From: Sarcomyxa edulis
Lineage: Eukaryota; Basidiomycota; Agaricomycetes; Agaricales; Mycenaceae
DNA length: 64,000 bases
Direction of reading: 5' to 3'
NCBI GenBank assembly: GCA_009761415.1
Contig: QUOL01000006.1
Span: forward strand, 682,001 to 746,000
This document shows, piece after piece, positions 1 through 11,876 of the stretch. Under the pieces are notes generated by a model that saw only the letters and a list, made by a program, of their open reading frames with translations, ran no database searches and was not told the origin of the DNA. The translations under genes and the position numbers were made by a program. The stretch's first letter is position 1; each line of letters opens with the position of its first letter.

Positions 1-529
1 GCTCTTCGAGTGTAGTAGTAATTTGAATGCTCACATTCAGACTCCTAAATACGCGATCAGGACCAATCATCACGCGTCGTAGAGCCCGTGATGTGGACGT
101 ACCATATTGAAAACTCCAGTACATCGGGTTTCCCGTAGTTCGATATCAGGAAATGATACAGACAGTGTGCCGTCAGAATGACCTGTAATGTGTCAAGGAA
201 ACTGCTCGAATCCGCGTCAGGTTTCATGGCGGGAATGGACGGAATAAAGGGACAGACAACAGGATGCCAATCTGGGGGAATCGCTTTGTTATGTACAGTC
301 CAAATAGTCTGAAGTCAAGATGCTCACAAGGGCTTTCAACATAGCATGCTCGTGGGACGGGTAGTTCTGACTGTAACGATAGACCTGAAAAATGACTATC
401 CCGTACAGTCTGTGGGGATTATACGTGAAGCAGTTCAACGATCACGTAGAACAGAATGTGTACATACATAGCGTCGACGGTAAACCCGATAAACATGGCA
501 CCCATACTTCCATTGAGCGACTCCGCCAT
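1..529 (-). CDS. DUF6534-like membrane protein, 3' part cut by window edge
   Basis: Reading leftward from an ATG at 529 gives MAESLNGSMGAMFIGFTVDA, a hydrophobic start. A probable intron follows, then VYRYSQNYPSHEHAMLKALV, then the block FLDTLQVILTAHCLYHFLI and NYGKPDVLEFSIW, another GT-AG intron, and SLNVSIQITTTLEE at the window edge. The order (first helix, a Y..-K-LV segment, an L-D-T-L helix, LYHFLI-NYG, W-S-L..QI) is that of the DUF6534 multi-pass proteins common in agaricomycetes; their function is unknown. The join between KALV and FLDTLQ could not be made with canonical splice sites in frame, so the middle is either a missed exon or damaged. Family call is from memory of the pattern; the gene is incomplete at its 3' end. 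Confidence 0.6.
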
Positions 530-1447
530 AGTTGTGGTCGTGGTGATATTTGAAGACCCTCAAGCGCAGAAACGAGACGAGACGAGGAAAGGGGACGATA
601 TTATGTGGGGGAAATGTCTCGGGGGCAAGACTAAGGTGAGGGTAACAGCTTAGTGTCTATTTCGATCCCTTTGATGTCGCGCACGGTGTCAAACGGTTTG
701 ATCCCATCCGTGTGCCCATCTGTAGACATGGTGGGAAGACTAAAAGCCGGCCAACTGTCGTTCCTATCTACATATGCTGCGAGATGGTCACGGTCCGGGT
801 GATAATAGCGTTGATGCTTCGGGGAAAGCCGATATGGACATGGTATGAACTATCACGCGCACGTTTCGAGCCAGTGGCGACAAAAATTGATGCCATCTTG
901 ACTTTCCGGAGAGAGGGTGGCATACAAGTTGTGGGTATTGCTTGAGTGACCGGTGTGCGTTTGTGCATACATGAAACACTAGATTTCTGCAATGAAATTC
1001 GTCGGTCGACATCAGTACACGAGAAGCTAACGCGACATACAATAATCTGACATTGAACAACCCTAGCTGGTTCGAACAGCTTGTGATGCCAAGTCCCCGT
1101 GGATTCGTAGAGAAAATCACAGAGTCGAGGAGACTTTGTCTACGCCCTAAGCATGATATATGATGAGGATACGAGTTCGCACGATTCTAGACTCCCTAGG
1201 CTGAGTTGCGTAGATAACCGAGTTGACGGTGAGATCAACTCGTGGACACCGATGCCATCGACGGAACGTCGTCGTCGGGACTCGGTGAAGACTCTGAAGA
1301 GTGAAGAGCACGCCGTGGCACGTGCCGGCCTGCTTGAGTTGCCTGTCACTGTGACGCGTCACGCCGCTCACGGCTTTCCTCAAGCTTTCCTACTTACTTA
1401 CATTCATGGACCTTGGATTTCGACCATACTAATCATCAAAAAAAGAT
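530..1447. other. Intergenic stretch, no supported gene
   Basis: Between the leftward DUF6534-like gene and the rightward MCD4 gene. Only short overlapping open frames on both strands, none with a recognisable motif or consistent splice structure. A 12-bp palindrome GTGACGCGTCAC lies near 1350 and resembles part of the dyad elements described elsewhere in the window. Confidence 0.5.
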
Positions 1448-1452
1448 TATAA
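1448..1452 (+). promoter_or_regulatory. Candidate TATA box of the MCD4 gene
   Basis: TATAA about 42 bp upstream of the chosen ATG at 1490. The same 42-51 bp spacing is seen at six other genes of this window, which supports both the box and the start choice. Inferred from sequence only. Confidence 0.4.
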
Positions 1453-1489
1453 GGAATAGGAAGCACTAGTGCCAGTGGACTACGCGCGG

Positions 1490-4400
1490 ATGTCTGTAAT
1501 GCACTCACGCAAGAATGGTCTATATAAATCTTTCGGCAATTCCAGATACAATGTTTCGAGACTACTAGCCACAGGATTGGTCTTTCATCTCGTATTCATA
1601 GTATCTGTGGTGCGTTATTATCTCACCGCTAGCTTTGATATATTCCAACATTCCCTAGTTCGATTGCTATTTCACAAGCCCTGTAGTAAAAGGTATGCAG
1701 AGTTACAGCATGGAGCGTCCGGAATCTAAACGTCTGGTTCTGATTGTTGGTGCGTAGCTCTACAACTTACTTGTTTCAATTCTCACTCCACAGTAATAGG
1801 CGACGGTTTACGTGCTGACTTGTTATTCGCGGTGAACGCTTTCAACGCAATGGTTCCGGATGCACCGGAGATTGTTGCACCTCATCTACGCGACATCGCT
1901 CTCTACCGAGGCGCGTTCGGGATCTCTCATACGAGGGTACCTACAGAGAGCCGACCTGGCCATGTAGCACTTATCGGTGAGTCTCTTTCATTCCTTGGCG
2001 CTCTATATATCGATGTTCACTGTTGTGAAGGCGGCATGTATGAGGATGTATCTGCTGTGACGAAGGTGAGACATACTTCATATAAGTTTGATCTTCACTC
2101 TCTGACACGGTATTTTTAGGGATGGAAAACAAACCCAGTAAGGGTATGCATCCTTTTCTCGGTACATGACCTCATATAATACTCGTTCAGGTCGATTTCG
2201 ACTCCGTATTCAATCAATCAAGCCACACATTCTCATTCGGCTCGCCAGACATTTTACCAATGTTCTCTCGCGGTGCTACACCTGGTAAAGTCAGAACTTG
2301 GAGCTACAACGAAGAAGATGAAGATTTCACAAAAGGTTTCCTCCTCTTTCCATAAGCTGTCCGAACGTATTTGACTTAATGAACGTGCATAGATGCGACA
2401 TCGTTAGACATTTGGGTCCTTGACCAACTAAAAAATTTACTGCACAACGCGACGACTAATGCTACGCTGGACTCGGAACTTCGCTCGGATGGCGTCATCT
2501 TTTTCCTACATCTTCTTGGTCTCGATACAACTGGTGCGACTTGAACTAATCTGCTTGCTACGTTGGAGGTAATGATACGGAAAGACTAGGACATTCCTAC
2601 CGTCCACATTCGAAAGTCAGCTCAGATGTTGCTGAAACAACTACTCTTGCTGACGTGTAATAAAGGAATATATGAACAATATTCGCATCGTCGACGACAT
2701 CGTCCGTCAGACCGAAGCTTTACTTTCCGACTTTTACAAATCGGACTCAGCCACGAGCTTCATATTCACAGCTGACCATGGCATGTCCGTTATTGGAAAT
2801 CATGGCGACGGAGGTCTGTCCTTGTCTACGTCCAAACAGTACATCATACGTGCATAACTAAATACAATAAACAGATCCCGATAATACACGAACACCTCTA
2901 GTTGCTTGGGGACGCGGTATGCCACTATATAACGCGTCTTTGTCCGTCCTAATCTGTGTGAGCTAGGAATTCGAGGTCCATTGCCTGACTCACCACCCCC
3001 AAGCTCTTCGCATGACGCGTATTCAGCTTCTTGGAACTTGACCCATCTCCTACGTCGAGATGTCTCTCAGGCCGATGTCGCATCCTTGATGGCTTCGCTG
3101 CTTGGTATAAACTGGCCAGTCAATGGTGTTGGGGTATTGCCTGACGTTGATCCTACAAGACCGGGGTATTTGGATCCTAAGGGAGGTAAAGAGACGCTGG
3201 CGAAGGCTGCGTTGGTCAATGCCCAGGTGGGATGGAACTCATCCGACTTTTACTCCGATGTACCAGGCTAATGAATCTCAGGTCATAATCGAGCATTATC
3301 GTGTCAAACATGGTACGTGGTTCGGGCCTGAAAGACATCGCTTGATTTCTAATTGTCACGCACAGAATTGAAGAAGAGCCATACATTTTTCTACAGACCG
3401 TTCGTTCCACTCGAAAGTAAGGCGTATCATATAATGGAGGCTCCAAGGACAATCCGGTTGCAGGAAATTGGGAGTTTTATTGAGAGTGTTGAGTGGGACA
3501 CAGCACGCGAGAAATCGTTGGAACTTATCAATTTGGGCTTGGAAGGACTGAGATATCTACAAACGTTAGTACTGAGTCTTCCTCCCTCTTATGTGTTGCT
3601 GAACCTGACCTCAGATATGATCGTCTACTAATACGAGGAATCGTCACGATGGCCTATACAGGATGGGCAGCTTACGCGTCCTTATTCATCTTTCGTCCCC
3701 TCGATCACTATCCCCGTGCTTCTGTGTCTCGTGGTATAACTGTCACCGCTTTGCTCGTCCTGTCAGCATTCTGGAGTATATTTGCTTTACAACGGTCTCC
3801 TTGGACTTTCTATCTCTATACAGCGTTTCCTTGCTACTTTTGGCGGGAATTCCTGGTTCAGGCTATGGTGCCTCTGCGTTCGTGGATTCAGCGGCCCAAT
3901 AGACGCTTCGGTCACTACGTGGAGATTTTCGTACACGGTGGTCTCGTGGTAGCTGCGTTACAGAGCATGGTGGTTCGTCCACACTTATTTAATCCACGAC
4001 TTTCACATTGATTGATACATCAACAGGCCGCGTATACTCATCGCTCCCTTTGGAGCGTCGGGTTCGTTTTGATAGGCATGATATGGCCGGCTATCGGTTG
4101 GCCTAAAGACGTCGTGTCGACAAACAAATCTCTTTTGTTTTTTTGGGCATCCTCGTGTCTGGTCACTGGGATATTCCCGCTTCTTGCGGTGGATAAACAA
4201 GAGAGTCTTTTAGCCATGTAAGCCATCGATTTTCCCACATGCCATCTTCATACCGGTATTGATAGAGTGGCTCCATGCAAAGATTAGCTGGCGGTGTTGG
4301 TATGATCATAGCAGGAATCGTATCTGTCCTCCTTCTATCACGCCATGAAAACCGAAAAGACGTGTCCAGTGGGGGGACTACAGTATTTGTGATACAAGTA

Positions 4401-5641
4401 AGCTACTCTGATAAACCTCGAGAACCCTCGTTGGACATTGACAAACTACGAACTAGATGATCATCATTCTGCTTGCTATGGGTATAACATCGAGCTCTGT
4501 ACGAAGCCTACAGGCTAAACTCGGGTTGCCTCTACTGAACCAAGTATTAGGATGGGGCATTTTAGGTACGTGCCCGAAGAATATTGCACCGCTCAACTAA
4601 AGACATTGTTCATCACTGGATCCACTATTTCAGTGGCAGCGTCTCTCTTCCCCTTCGTCCATCCGGTCGCGCATCTGAATCCTGGATCAAGAATCCTTAG
4701 CTACTTCTTGGGCTTCGGGACATGTTTTGTCGTCCTTTCTATCAGCGTCGAAGGCTTATTTTATTCAGCATACTCAATGACGTTGGTCCTCTGGATCGAA
4801 GTAGAAGCCATCCTCAGACCACCACCGCCGGGAAAAGAAATGGAGGACGTGCATGACTCAAAATCTGCCATTTTTTCGCATCATTTCCGACCCGACGATA
4901 TGCGGATAGCGCTGTTCTTCTTATTCTTCGTTCAAGTTGCTTTCTTTGGGACCGGAAAGTGAGTAGATCAAATGTGTCTATCAAATTATCCGATATGCGT
5001 ATTGATGAGAGTTTACGCAGCGTCGCATCTATATCGTGAGCTTAAAACCCAATAAGCTACTGATAAGGGCATCACACAAGTAACCACCCCACAGCTCCTT
5101 CTATCTAGAACCTGTATATCGACTCGTGCCTATATTCAATCCTTTCTTAATGGCGACTCTTCTGGTACACAGATTGTTACCGTCCTCCGTTCTCGGGATT
5201 GACACGTCTTGAAATTAGATTTTCAAAATCGTTGCACCGTATATCGTGCTATCGACTACTTTTGCATCCCTAAATAAACGCCTGCGCCTACCGCCTTTCT
5301 CCTTGTTCCTTGTGGCATTGACTATCACGGATGGTACGCAGTTTATTTTTGTTCCTGGTATACAGATGTGAGAATTATTTGTGCATCTAGGAATGACAAT
5401 GACTTTCTTCTTTAATGTCTCTGACACCGGCGAGTCCTCTTGACTCTTATCTACCTCCTATCTGCTGAATTCGAGTAATTGTACAGGATCATGGTTGGAA
5501 ATTGGACAAACGATAAGTTTTTTCTGCATCACGTCTCTTTTGTTGGTGTGGTCAGCTGGTATTTGCGCGGCTGGGGAGTACTTGATGGCAGAGAAAGGTC
5601 AAACAGTCCATGTGGGTTCTAGTAGAACGAAAGTACAGTAA
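1490..5641 (+). CDS. MCD4: GPI ethanolamine phosphate transferase 1 (MCD4/PIG-N)
   Basis: Transfers phosphoethanolamine to the first mannose of the GPI precursor in the ER membrane. After a first membrane helix ([13 protein letters not shown]) the lumenal alkaline-phosphatase-like domain is read across GT-AG introns: [46 protein letters not shown] and [15 protein letters not shown] supply the family's metal ligands and catalytic Thr. Several of these motifs are built only by splicing; for example the intron at 1610-1658 joins SV to [11 protein letters not shown] long multi-helix C-terminal region follows, ending [10 protein letters not shown]...KVQ-stop. All joins I tested keep frame, so the gene looks intact. 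The start at 1490 is the first in-frame ATG; 1499 is an alternative. It converges with the carrier gene, 148 bp apart. Confidence 0.93.
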
Positions 5642-5789
5642 TCGCGATGGAGATCACCACACCAACTTAATCGACATAGCTTCGGCCTCCGAGATAAGCA
5701 TGCACAAATACCATAGTGAAATGATCCGTCCGAATGGAAGATTGAGGGTACAAAGGTTCTAATGCTCCATCTACATATTTCCTTTAGAT

Positions 5790-7360
5790 TTAAACGTAAG
5801 GCGGTCCCAGAGCTGCATCAAACAAAAAGTTGTATAAGCGCAATCTTGAGATCTCGAACAAAAACAAAGACGCACCTTTCCTGAATAACGTCAAGGTGAA
5901 TTCAACAACCAACAAGAGTACACCACCGCCTGGTGCGAGTCTCAATACCTTTGGTACAAACCCTTTATACAGAGCAGCCGGTCCTTCTTCTCTGAAGATA
6001 GTGACGAGGGCTGGGTAAGTCCAATTATATTTGGGCGTTACGCCCGGTACTTTTGTTGTCCCTTGGATGCGGGATTTGACGACCTAGATGGGTGGTTTAG
6101 CTTATAATTATATTCAGAACGACCTTAGAGGGATCTTACATCGAAACTATGAAAGGTGAGGGTAAAATGAGGTGACTAAAAGTTTGATTGCGGTGGAATT
6201 GACATACGGAGTATTCACCGCCGTGCCGATGAATCCACCGACGGCACCTGAGATGAAGTTGTTCATTAAGGTTCCTTGAGGGCTCTGGGGAACATTTGAT
6301 TTGAACGCCTGCATCTGAGAAAAAGGCATTGTCAAACGTACCTCAGCCTTCGGAAGCAACGCTCTAACTTGGAAGATAGATCCGAAGTATCCACCATTCC
6401 ACCACAGATGCCTTGAATAGAGTGGGTACGCGCTCATTTATTGAAGAATGAGAATGCCACCCACCTCCAGAAGGTTGCCTCCATACCGGCGTACAAGCCC
6501 AAGAGGCCATCCTTCTTGACGATATGCTTTAGGACATCTATGGGACCAGCAAAGGTACTGTTTTTGTCCTGCAGCCTGAGGGGAATAACCGTATTTGTTC
6601 ATATGATACTAAGGAGACGTAGGAACAGGATCATGACTTACTTGATCTTGACAAGCTCAAAAGGAACCACGACGAAACTTTCAGTTGCTCCAGCACTGCA
6701 ACCAGTCAGTATGGATAACTGTTGAGTCATCTTGGTTTCTCCCGTCAACTTGAGATAGGATTTGCCCCAGAAATCGTTCGCGGCACTAGTCAATCATTTA
6801 GGGGAGGCCAAAGTTCGCAGGGGTGAACTACGTACAACTTGACTGCGCGCTTCGGAGCTTCCAACAGAAGCGGGGGGACAAGACCTATGAATCAAGTTAA
6901 TCATTGAGATTTCAATGGACATGAGACTTCACTTACCTCTGTATAGCCGCCCCGCACTACATTTCGATTTGTCGCTCGTTAGGATGATCGTGTGACCTCG
7001 AGGAAAGCTCTCACCCTTCCTCCTTTATGATCTTCTTGAAACTGCCAACCAGACCTGTCTGGGACTTCCCAGTCTCCAGCTGCATGCGAGTTTTGACCTA
7101 GACAAACATGACCTTGGCGTTCAAAGTACCGCGAATTGATCGCATGCTTACAACATCTGTGAAGGACTCACTGAGCTATCTAACGAGTTGGAATCGCGAA
7201 GGAGACTCACCAAGAGGATAGAATGTGAGGATTTCGGAAATACCAGCAATAGCCCCAGCTATGAACGTAGCTATGAAGGGCAGCTCTACGAACAAAAGAA
7301 ATGAGTTTGGTAACATTGAAAAGAGTGCGAAATTGTACGTTTTTTTTCCTGTGTCGACAT
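5790..7360 (-). CDS. Mitochondrial 2-oxodicarboxylate carrier (ODC1/2 type)
   Basis: Inner-membrane SLC25 carrier exchanging 2-oxoadipate/2-oxoglutarate-type dicarboxylates, linked to lysine metabolism. The spliced protein of roughly 290 residues begins MSTQEKKQLPFIATFIAG and has three repeats, each with the carrier signature: YPLDVVKTRMQ, VPFELVKIKLQ and, rebuilt over a 7-nt exon, TPFDVVKSRIQ. Conserved ODC segments include AGISEILTFYPLD, LYRGLVPPLLLEAPKRA, LYAGMEATFWRHLWWNGGYF and GFVPKVLRLAPGGGVLLLVV; it ends RKALGPPYV-stop. The substrate assignment rests on close resemblance to ODC proteins as I remember them; the carrier family is certain. The start ATG sits in a 22-nt first exon. Divergent from SRP9 over about 200 bp. 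Confidence 0.92.
6140..6146 (-). other. 7-nt micro-exon of the carrier gene
   Basis: Exon TTTCGAT lies between a 61-nt intron (6147-6207) and a 56-nt intron (6084-6139), both with GT-AG ends on the minus strand. Including it turns ...VNTP into the canonical third signature P-F-D-V-V-K; skipping it breaks the frame. An automated gene caller would probably miss it. Confidence 0.85.
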
Positions 7361-7562
7361 GGTGGTTAGAGACACGGATTACAACCTCTGCGGGGAAGGG
7401 AAAATAAAGAACGGAGCGTTTTCGCGCGATGATAATGCGAGGGAAAGGTGTTCTAACGCCATCTCGGCCGATCCCCGGCGTGAGAGCCGAATTACAATCA
7501 CCAGCCCATATCATGACACAAACATGAGGCTTGCCTCCTGCCACTCCAGCCAATAATTCTCG
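7361..7562. promoter_or_regulatory. Shared divergent promoter, carrier (-) and SRP9 (+)
   Basis: About 200 bp separate the two start codons, so both genes must be driven from here. No clear TATA box. One 133-aa-scale open frame crosses the region on the minus strand but it is not conserved-looking and is treated as chance. Confidence 0.5.
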
Positions 7563-8064
7563 ATGGTTTACATCGCCTCTTGGCACGATTATCAAGAGGC
7601 AGCAGAGGCTTTATACGCAAAGTCTCCAAATAACGTGAGTTCTTTGTTTTTTCCGCTTTTCAAACGGTCCGATTTGACGCTCAGAAACTTAGACTCGATA
7701 TTGCGTGAAATGGAAATCCTCAGAAGGCAAGCTGGTCTTGAAGATCACTGACAATGTCACTGTAAGCAGCGTGGTTGATATCTTCTATCCTGATCCTGAT
7801 TTCGTACATCAGTGTCTAAAATTCAAGACATATTCGTCCATGTTCCTCAACAGGTTCGAAGCCCTGAATCTCTCACTCATGCAGAAGATGCAAAACAGAC
7901 GACCACCACCGACACCACCACCAACATTGACCACAGCAGTAGAAAATAGAGCGGCCTCTCCTGAGACGCGCGGTGGAACACCCATACCTTCCAACTTGAC
8001 CCCAGGAGCACCCACAGTGTCTGCGGGAGGGGTCAAAAAGAAGAAGCCGAAGAAAAAGAAATGA
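7563..8064 (+). CDS. SRP9: Signal recognition particle 9 kDa subunit
   Basis: SRP9 pairs with SRP14 and binds the Alu domain of SRP RNA for elongation arrest. The first exon gives MVYIASWHDYQEAAEALYAK; splicing out two introns (donors after SPNN and after DNVT) gives TRYCVKWKSSEGKLVLKI, then CLKFKTYSSMFLNRFEALNL, a typical SRP9 core of about 85 residues. Unlike animal SRP9, the protein goes on for about 50 residues rich in Pro, Thr and Ala and ends in a lysine run (KKKKPKKKK), an extension often seen in fungal homologs that may bind RNA. Total about 135 residues. The start is the first ATG and matches the family start. Confidence 0.93.
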
Positions 8065-9136
8065 GATGATTGGTAACTCAGGGAGGGATCAAAAGGCTGA
8101 AATGGACTAGGATACGAAGTGTCGTCTTTCTCACCGAGTCTTGTATAGGCCACGCCAGTGCTTTGCAATCGATCATACAGTGTGTTTCTGATCTTGGTTT
8201 TTGACGAGCCCTACTCAAAACTATAGATCCACCCTGTTTAAGAGGCCCTATTTCACAATCTTTCCTATCTTCAAGCTCAGGCTAGAAAGGCTACGATAGG
8301 TAAGGCTGCTCCTCAATACGCGTCCTCGATTTCCTTTGGATGATATTTTGATCGACCGTCAACAATGAATTGACCGTTCGAATGCATCCTGGCCGTATGT
8401 CCGTCAATCTTGGCAAGTCTTGGATAGCTGCTGCTCTCGTTCTCTATCACCGATAATCTACACGAAGGCTACATACATTTCCCCCGTCCAAGGCTTCGAC
8501 ACTGGATGCAATATTGCCAGGCCGTGGCTTCGATGAGGGAGGTTCCATCGGTCTTCCACCGGAATCCGGTACAATAGGTTCGATATCCGATCCTAAACAG
8601 AAATGCTCTCGTCAGAAAAATGTGAGTGCTAGATCATTTGGGTCTGGGGCCGAAAAGATTTCTCCATATTCGTCGCACTACATTGAGGACCGCTTCTGGC
8701 CTCCACCTATACGCGTCTGCGGGCGAGGAAATTTCGCTCATCGCGTTCTCATGGTAAGTAACGATCTTCTGGATACATCCATAGGTGTCCTTAAGTTTAT
8801 CAGCATTGCTCTGGTTATTGTCGTTATTGGGTTTCTGAGTGGCGAGAAGGAGAAGGATGAACATAGAATAGACCGTATAGGATGCCGAACAAACAAAAAA
8901 TGGCAGATGCTATTTCAGAGTAACATGATGAAACTGGATGTGTGACAGAGATGATGTCGGTTATGCTCGAGGGCTGGTAACCGTAAAGAGGAAGCCGGAT
9001 AAGATCTAGGATCGACCGACAAGCGTCCCAATCGAGTCTGTCATCATGCATGATAGCAAGCAAGTCATCCAGGGAGTTGTCATGAGTCGTCGAGGACAAC
9101 AGATTGATCTCCAGTCCAAGAGTTGGGGGTGTTTAC
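8065..9136. other. No firm gene; possible 3' part of the F-box-like relic
   Basis: Short open frames on both strands only. A minus-strand frame at 8940-9099 reads SLDDLLAIMHDDRLDWDAC and could be the last exon of the relic to its right, by analogy with the C-terminal SIDDFRDLLIDSG segment of the F-box gene at 25.3 kb, but no splice path was confirmed. Confidence 0.35.
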
Positions 9137-9525
9137 CTATAGGAAACCATTTTTTTCGACCAAGGCGATTCCATGTTATAATTAGACCACCTGCATGAAT
9201 GTGGTTCAGTCTGGATATCGTTTAAGGGTGTACAGATAGGAAGGCATACTGGGTAATTGGCAGCACATCAATGTCGGACAGAGATCGCTATATCTCTGCA
9301 TGAGCTCATGCTCGACGTCTAGATCAATCTCAGCGGGTTCCTCAAGCTAAACAATCGAACTAGAAAATGCAGCTTCCTGTAATCTTCGAAAACGAGGAAG
9401 AAAAGGTTGGATAGCAGACGGTTCGATATCAGGGTTCTGCAGCATCTTATGACGTTCGCAAGACAGTCGTTCGGTATTAGAGTTGACGCGTTGAGAAGCT
9501 TTGACACGATGCACCAGGAGGTAAG
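9137..9525 (-). pseudogene. F-box/LRR-type protein remnant with in-frame stop
   Basis: Minus-strand reading gives PSAIQPFLPRFRRLQEAAF, a TAG stop (9347-9349), then LDVEHELMQRYSDLCPTL, CCQLPS, a GT-AG intron, and GLIITWNRLGRKKWFPI. This parallels the C-terminal half of the intact F-box gene at 25.3 kb: AIQEFLPRFKNVRELSF, DEYLLVRTFADLCPKLL, CSLPS, GVIWRRLREGSAVWIP. Exon order and the intron after the L-P-S motif match. Upstream sequence to about 9830 (RASTTDFLRILHTEDH and following) may belong to the same gene but shifts frame. The stop and the missing F-box argue for a decayed copy; a short intron removing the stop cannot be excluded. Confidence 0.5.
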
Positions 9526-9930
9526 ATCATCAGAATAGAGAACGAGTGATTTCGGTGAGAATCTATAGAGGAACCGAGTAGATTGTGGTCGAACGGAGTG
9601 TCTCGACTATCACAGTGATAGTCTCCAATTCCTGGATTGACTTCGGATTGGATTGCTGAGTGCTGATATGATCTTCAGTATGCAGAATCCGCAGGAAGTC
9701 CGTAGTAGATGCTCGCCTCCTTGATGGTTGATATAACTTATGATTAGGTGCGTTGGTTAGAGAAAATGAAATGGACTTGTGCGGCGTCTCGGCACCACGC
9801 CGACGACTTGTCGTGGCAACAGCAACACATATGGACCCACAAGTGATCGGATTCCTCTTGGATTCCTCAATCGCGAAGCAGGCAACATGGAATAGTACAA
9901 AGTCATGTATGATCATGTTATATTATCCTA

Positions 9931-10994
9931 TCATAGGCCAACATCTTCTCTAGAGTTTAGCAATCTCCCCTCCATCCCTCCCTCGACCATGACAACCTGA
10001 CCTGAGACATGACCAGAAACAATCCCCGAAGAAAGGACTAGGATTTGTTTCGCAACGTCGGATGGGACGGCGACTTTTTTGAGCGGGGTGCTATAAGCAC
10101 AGCTCAGTATACGACAAGTTGTATATATATTGAATATGACTCACGTTGCGAGAGCACGATAAACAATGTCCGGATTCTTCAGTCCCTCCTCCGCCATAGG
10201 CGTTCGTACCCATCCAGGAGCAACACAGTTGACTCTCCCTTTGGGTGCAATCTTCACTATCTCGTTCTTCAGTGTCAAGTTCAATCCGTACATCATTGCT
10301 GCAAGAGGATTGATCAACGTCAATGGAGGATATGAAGAATCAATACACACCACTCTTCGATGAAGCATAATCAGCGTGGCCTGCCTCTCCATACTTTCCA
10401 GCCGTACTACCAACAAGCACTATTGCAGCTCTCTCTTTCAAGATATCCGAGGCACGGTCCAACTGTTTGAGGTATTCTCTGGCAACCAGGAATGAGGATG
10501 TCAGATTGGCGGTCATCGTTGTAGTCCATTGATCAAGAGTCATGTCGACCAATGGAACGTCGTCTGAAGGGTAAATCGCGTGATTGATAATGACAACTTG
10601 TACTGGTCCAAAATGTGTCTGACTGGAAAGGAAGAGTTGGACTGTATCTGCTTCGTCAGAAAGATCAGCCTGCGAAATATGCACTCTGTTCGATCCGAAT
10701 TTTGGAACAAGAGGTTGGAGAGAGCTGGAATTTGTGTTGTAGTGAGCCGTAACTTTTGCACCTTGCTCTAAATCCAAAAAGATCGGCACGGATCAGTATG
10801 AATTCTTCACAATGCCGAGGAATCCCAAGACTCACCGAGAAATAAGCGCGCTGTTTCGAGGCCTATACCTCCACTAGCACCTAAGGGCAAATGCGTAGTA
10901 CCAGGCCTCGTATCAGTCTCTACCAAGCTCATACAATTGGGGAGATTGATCGACCTGTGACGAGAACATGGGCGTCTTGAAGGCCAATATCCAT
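9931..10994 (-). CDS. Short-chain dehydrogenase/reductase (SDR)
   Basis: NAD(P)-dependent oxidoreductase of the classical SDR family, substrate unknown. The spliced protein starts MDIGLQDAHVLVTGASGGIG, which holds the cofactor motif T-G-x3-G-x-G. After an intron come EQGAKVTAHYNTN and ADLSDEADTVQLF; the N-N-A-G position reads INHA. The catalytic Ser lies in VLVGSTAGKYGE and the Tyr/Lys pair in YASSK, followed by RVNCVAPGWVRTPMA (the PG turn) and the C-terminus VSGHVSGQVVMVEGGMEG. All core residues are present except the unusual N-H-A. About 270 residues, at least three introns. The start ATG gives a normal SDR N-terminus. It lies in the same orientation as the neighbouring P450 gene, which suggests but does not prove a joint metabolic role. 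Confidence 0.88.
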
Positions 10995-11127
10995 ACTTGA
11001 GTCTGGTGCTTCTGGTCAGTGGCCGTGGTGGGAAGAAAATTATGAGAATCGAAAGGACTTCCAAGTCAGGATGTGAGCACGTGGTAACACAGTCATTTGC
11101 AGCCCGAAATTAATATACAAATGAATT

Positions 11128-11765
11128 TCAAGTGCGTTTGTGAGGTCTAATCAAAAGTGGTAGCTGATTTCTTCCGTCAGGATCAGTAGTGAGAACAGGC
11201 CGTGTGACGATGAACGCTTTCTTGGTGACCTCAGACGCTGTAAATGATCGAGCCGTCAGTATAGACCAAATAGATTGTCAATGGGTCAAGAACACCGTAC
11301 CCGGAACGGCAAGCTCAAATTCGAAGGCACGGATAAGTGTAAACAGTAGAGCCTTCATTCTGCGCGACCGTGACGGAGTTGTCTTGTCAGATAACTGCGA
11401 CAGCGTTGAGAAGAATCTGGAAACATACTCGACAAGCGAGAAATAAAAACCTATGCATGCACGAGGTCCGCCTAGAAACGTCAGCATATTTCCCCAGACT
11501 CCAGGGATGTTGTTAGCCGTCTCAGGGATAGAATACCATCGTTCGGGCCTTTGATAGAAAGATAAGATCCCGAAATCTACAACTGGAAACAAAATCTGCA
11601 CCTGAATTCCAGTGCATCCTCTCCCCAGAAGCGCTTGGCGCGGTTCAAGGATACAATCGGGATGGTCATACGGTCTCTTTTTTTGACACTAGATAGTATA
11701 ATAATCAGATGTGCAAACTTAGGACAATGTCAGACAAGACCTTACCGAAGTCCATGATGAGTGTT
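11128..11765 (-). pseudogene. Truncated cytochrome P450 copy (C-terminal quarter only)
   Basis: A partial duplicate of the P450 gene immediately upstream on the same strand. It begins abruptly at the exon end THHGLR, then spliced segments give [24 protein letters not shown], the heme loop [37 protein letters not shown] and SEVTKKAFIVTRP...LLIRPHKRT-stop. Splice sites and frame are all kept, so the fragment is young or under selection, but the membrane anchor, I helix and ExxR motif are missing and it cannot be a working P450. The residue after C-I-G-F is Tyr where the intact paralogs have Arg (Y-R-F). Sequence before the breakpoint is unrelated to P450. Confidence 0.85.
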
Positions 11766-11855
11766 ACGCTCCTCGGGGATATGACAGCAATGCAATATCG
11801 CGCGTGACTCAGGTGAATCTGGAGCATTGCAGACCAATTGAACTATTTGTGAACA

Positions 11856-11876
11856 GCACCCGGCGTGTCCGGGTGC
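11856..11876. repeat. Perfect 8-bp inverted repeat near the P450 breakpoint
   Basis: GCACCCGG, a 5-nt loop, then CCGGGTGC. It lies about 90 bp upstream of the point where the truncated P450 copy starts, within sequence not shared with the intact P450. Could be a trace of the rearrangement. Confidence 0.45.

Noticed and set aside
9753..9953. Plus-strand 66-codon frame near the SDR 3' end
   Set aside because: Overlaps the SDR stop region and shows no motif.
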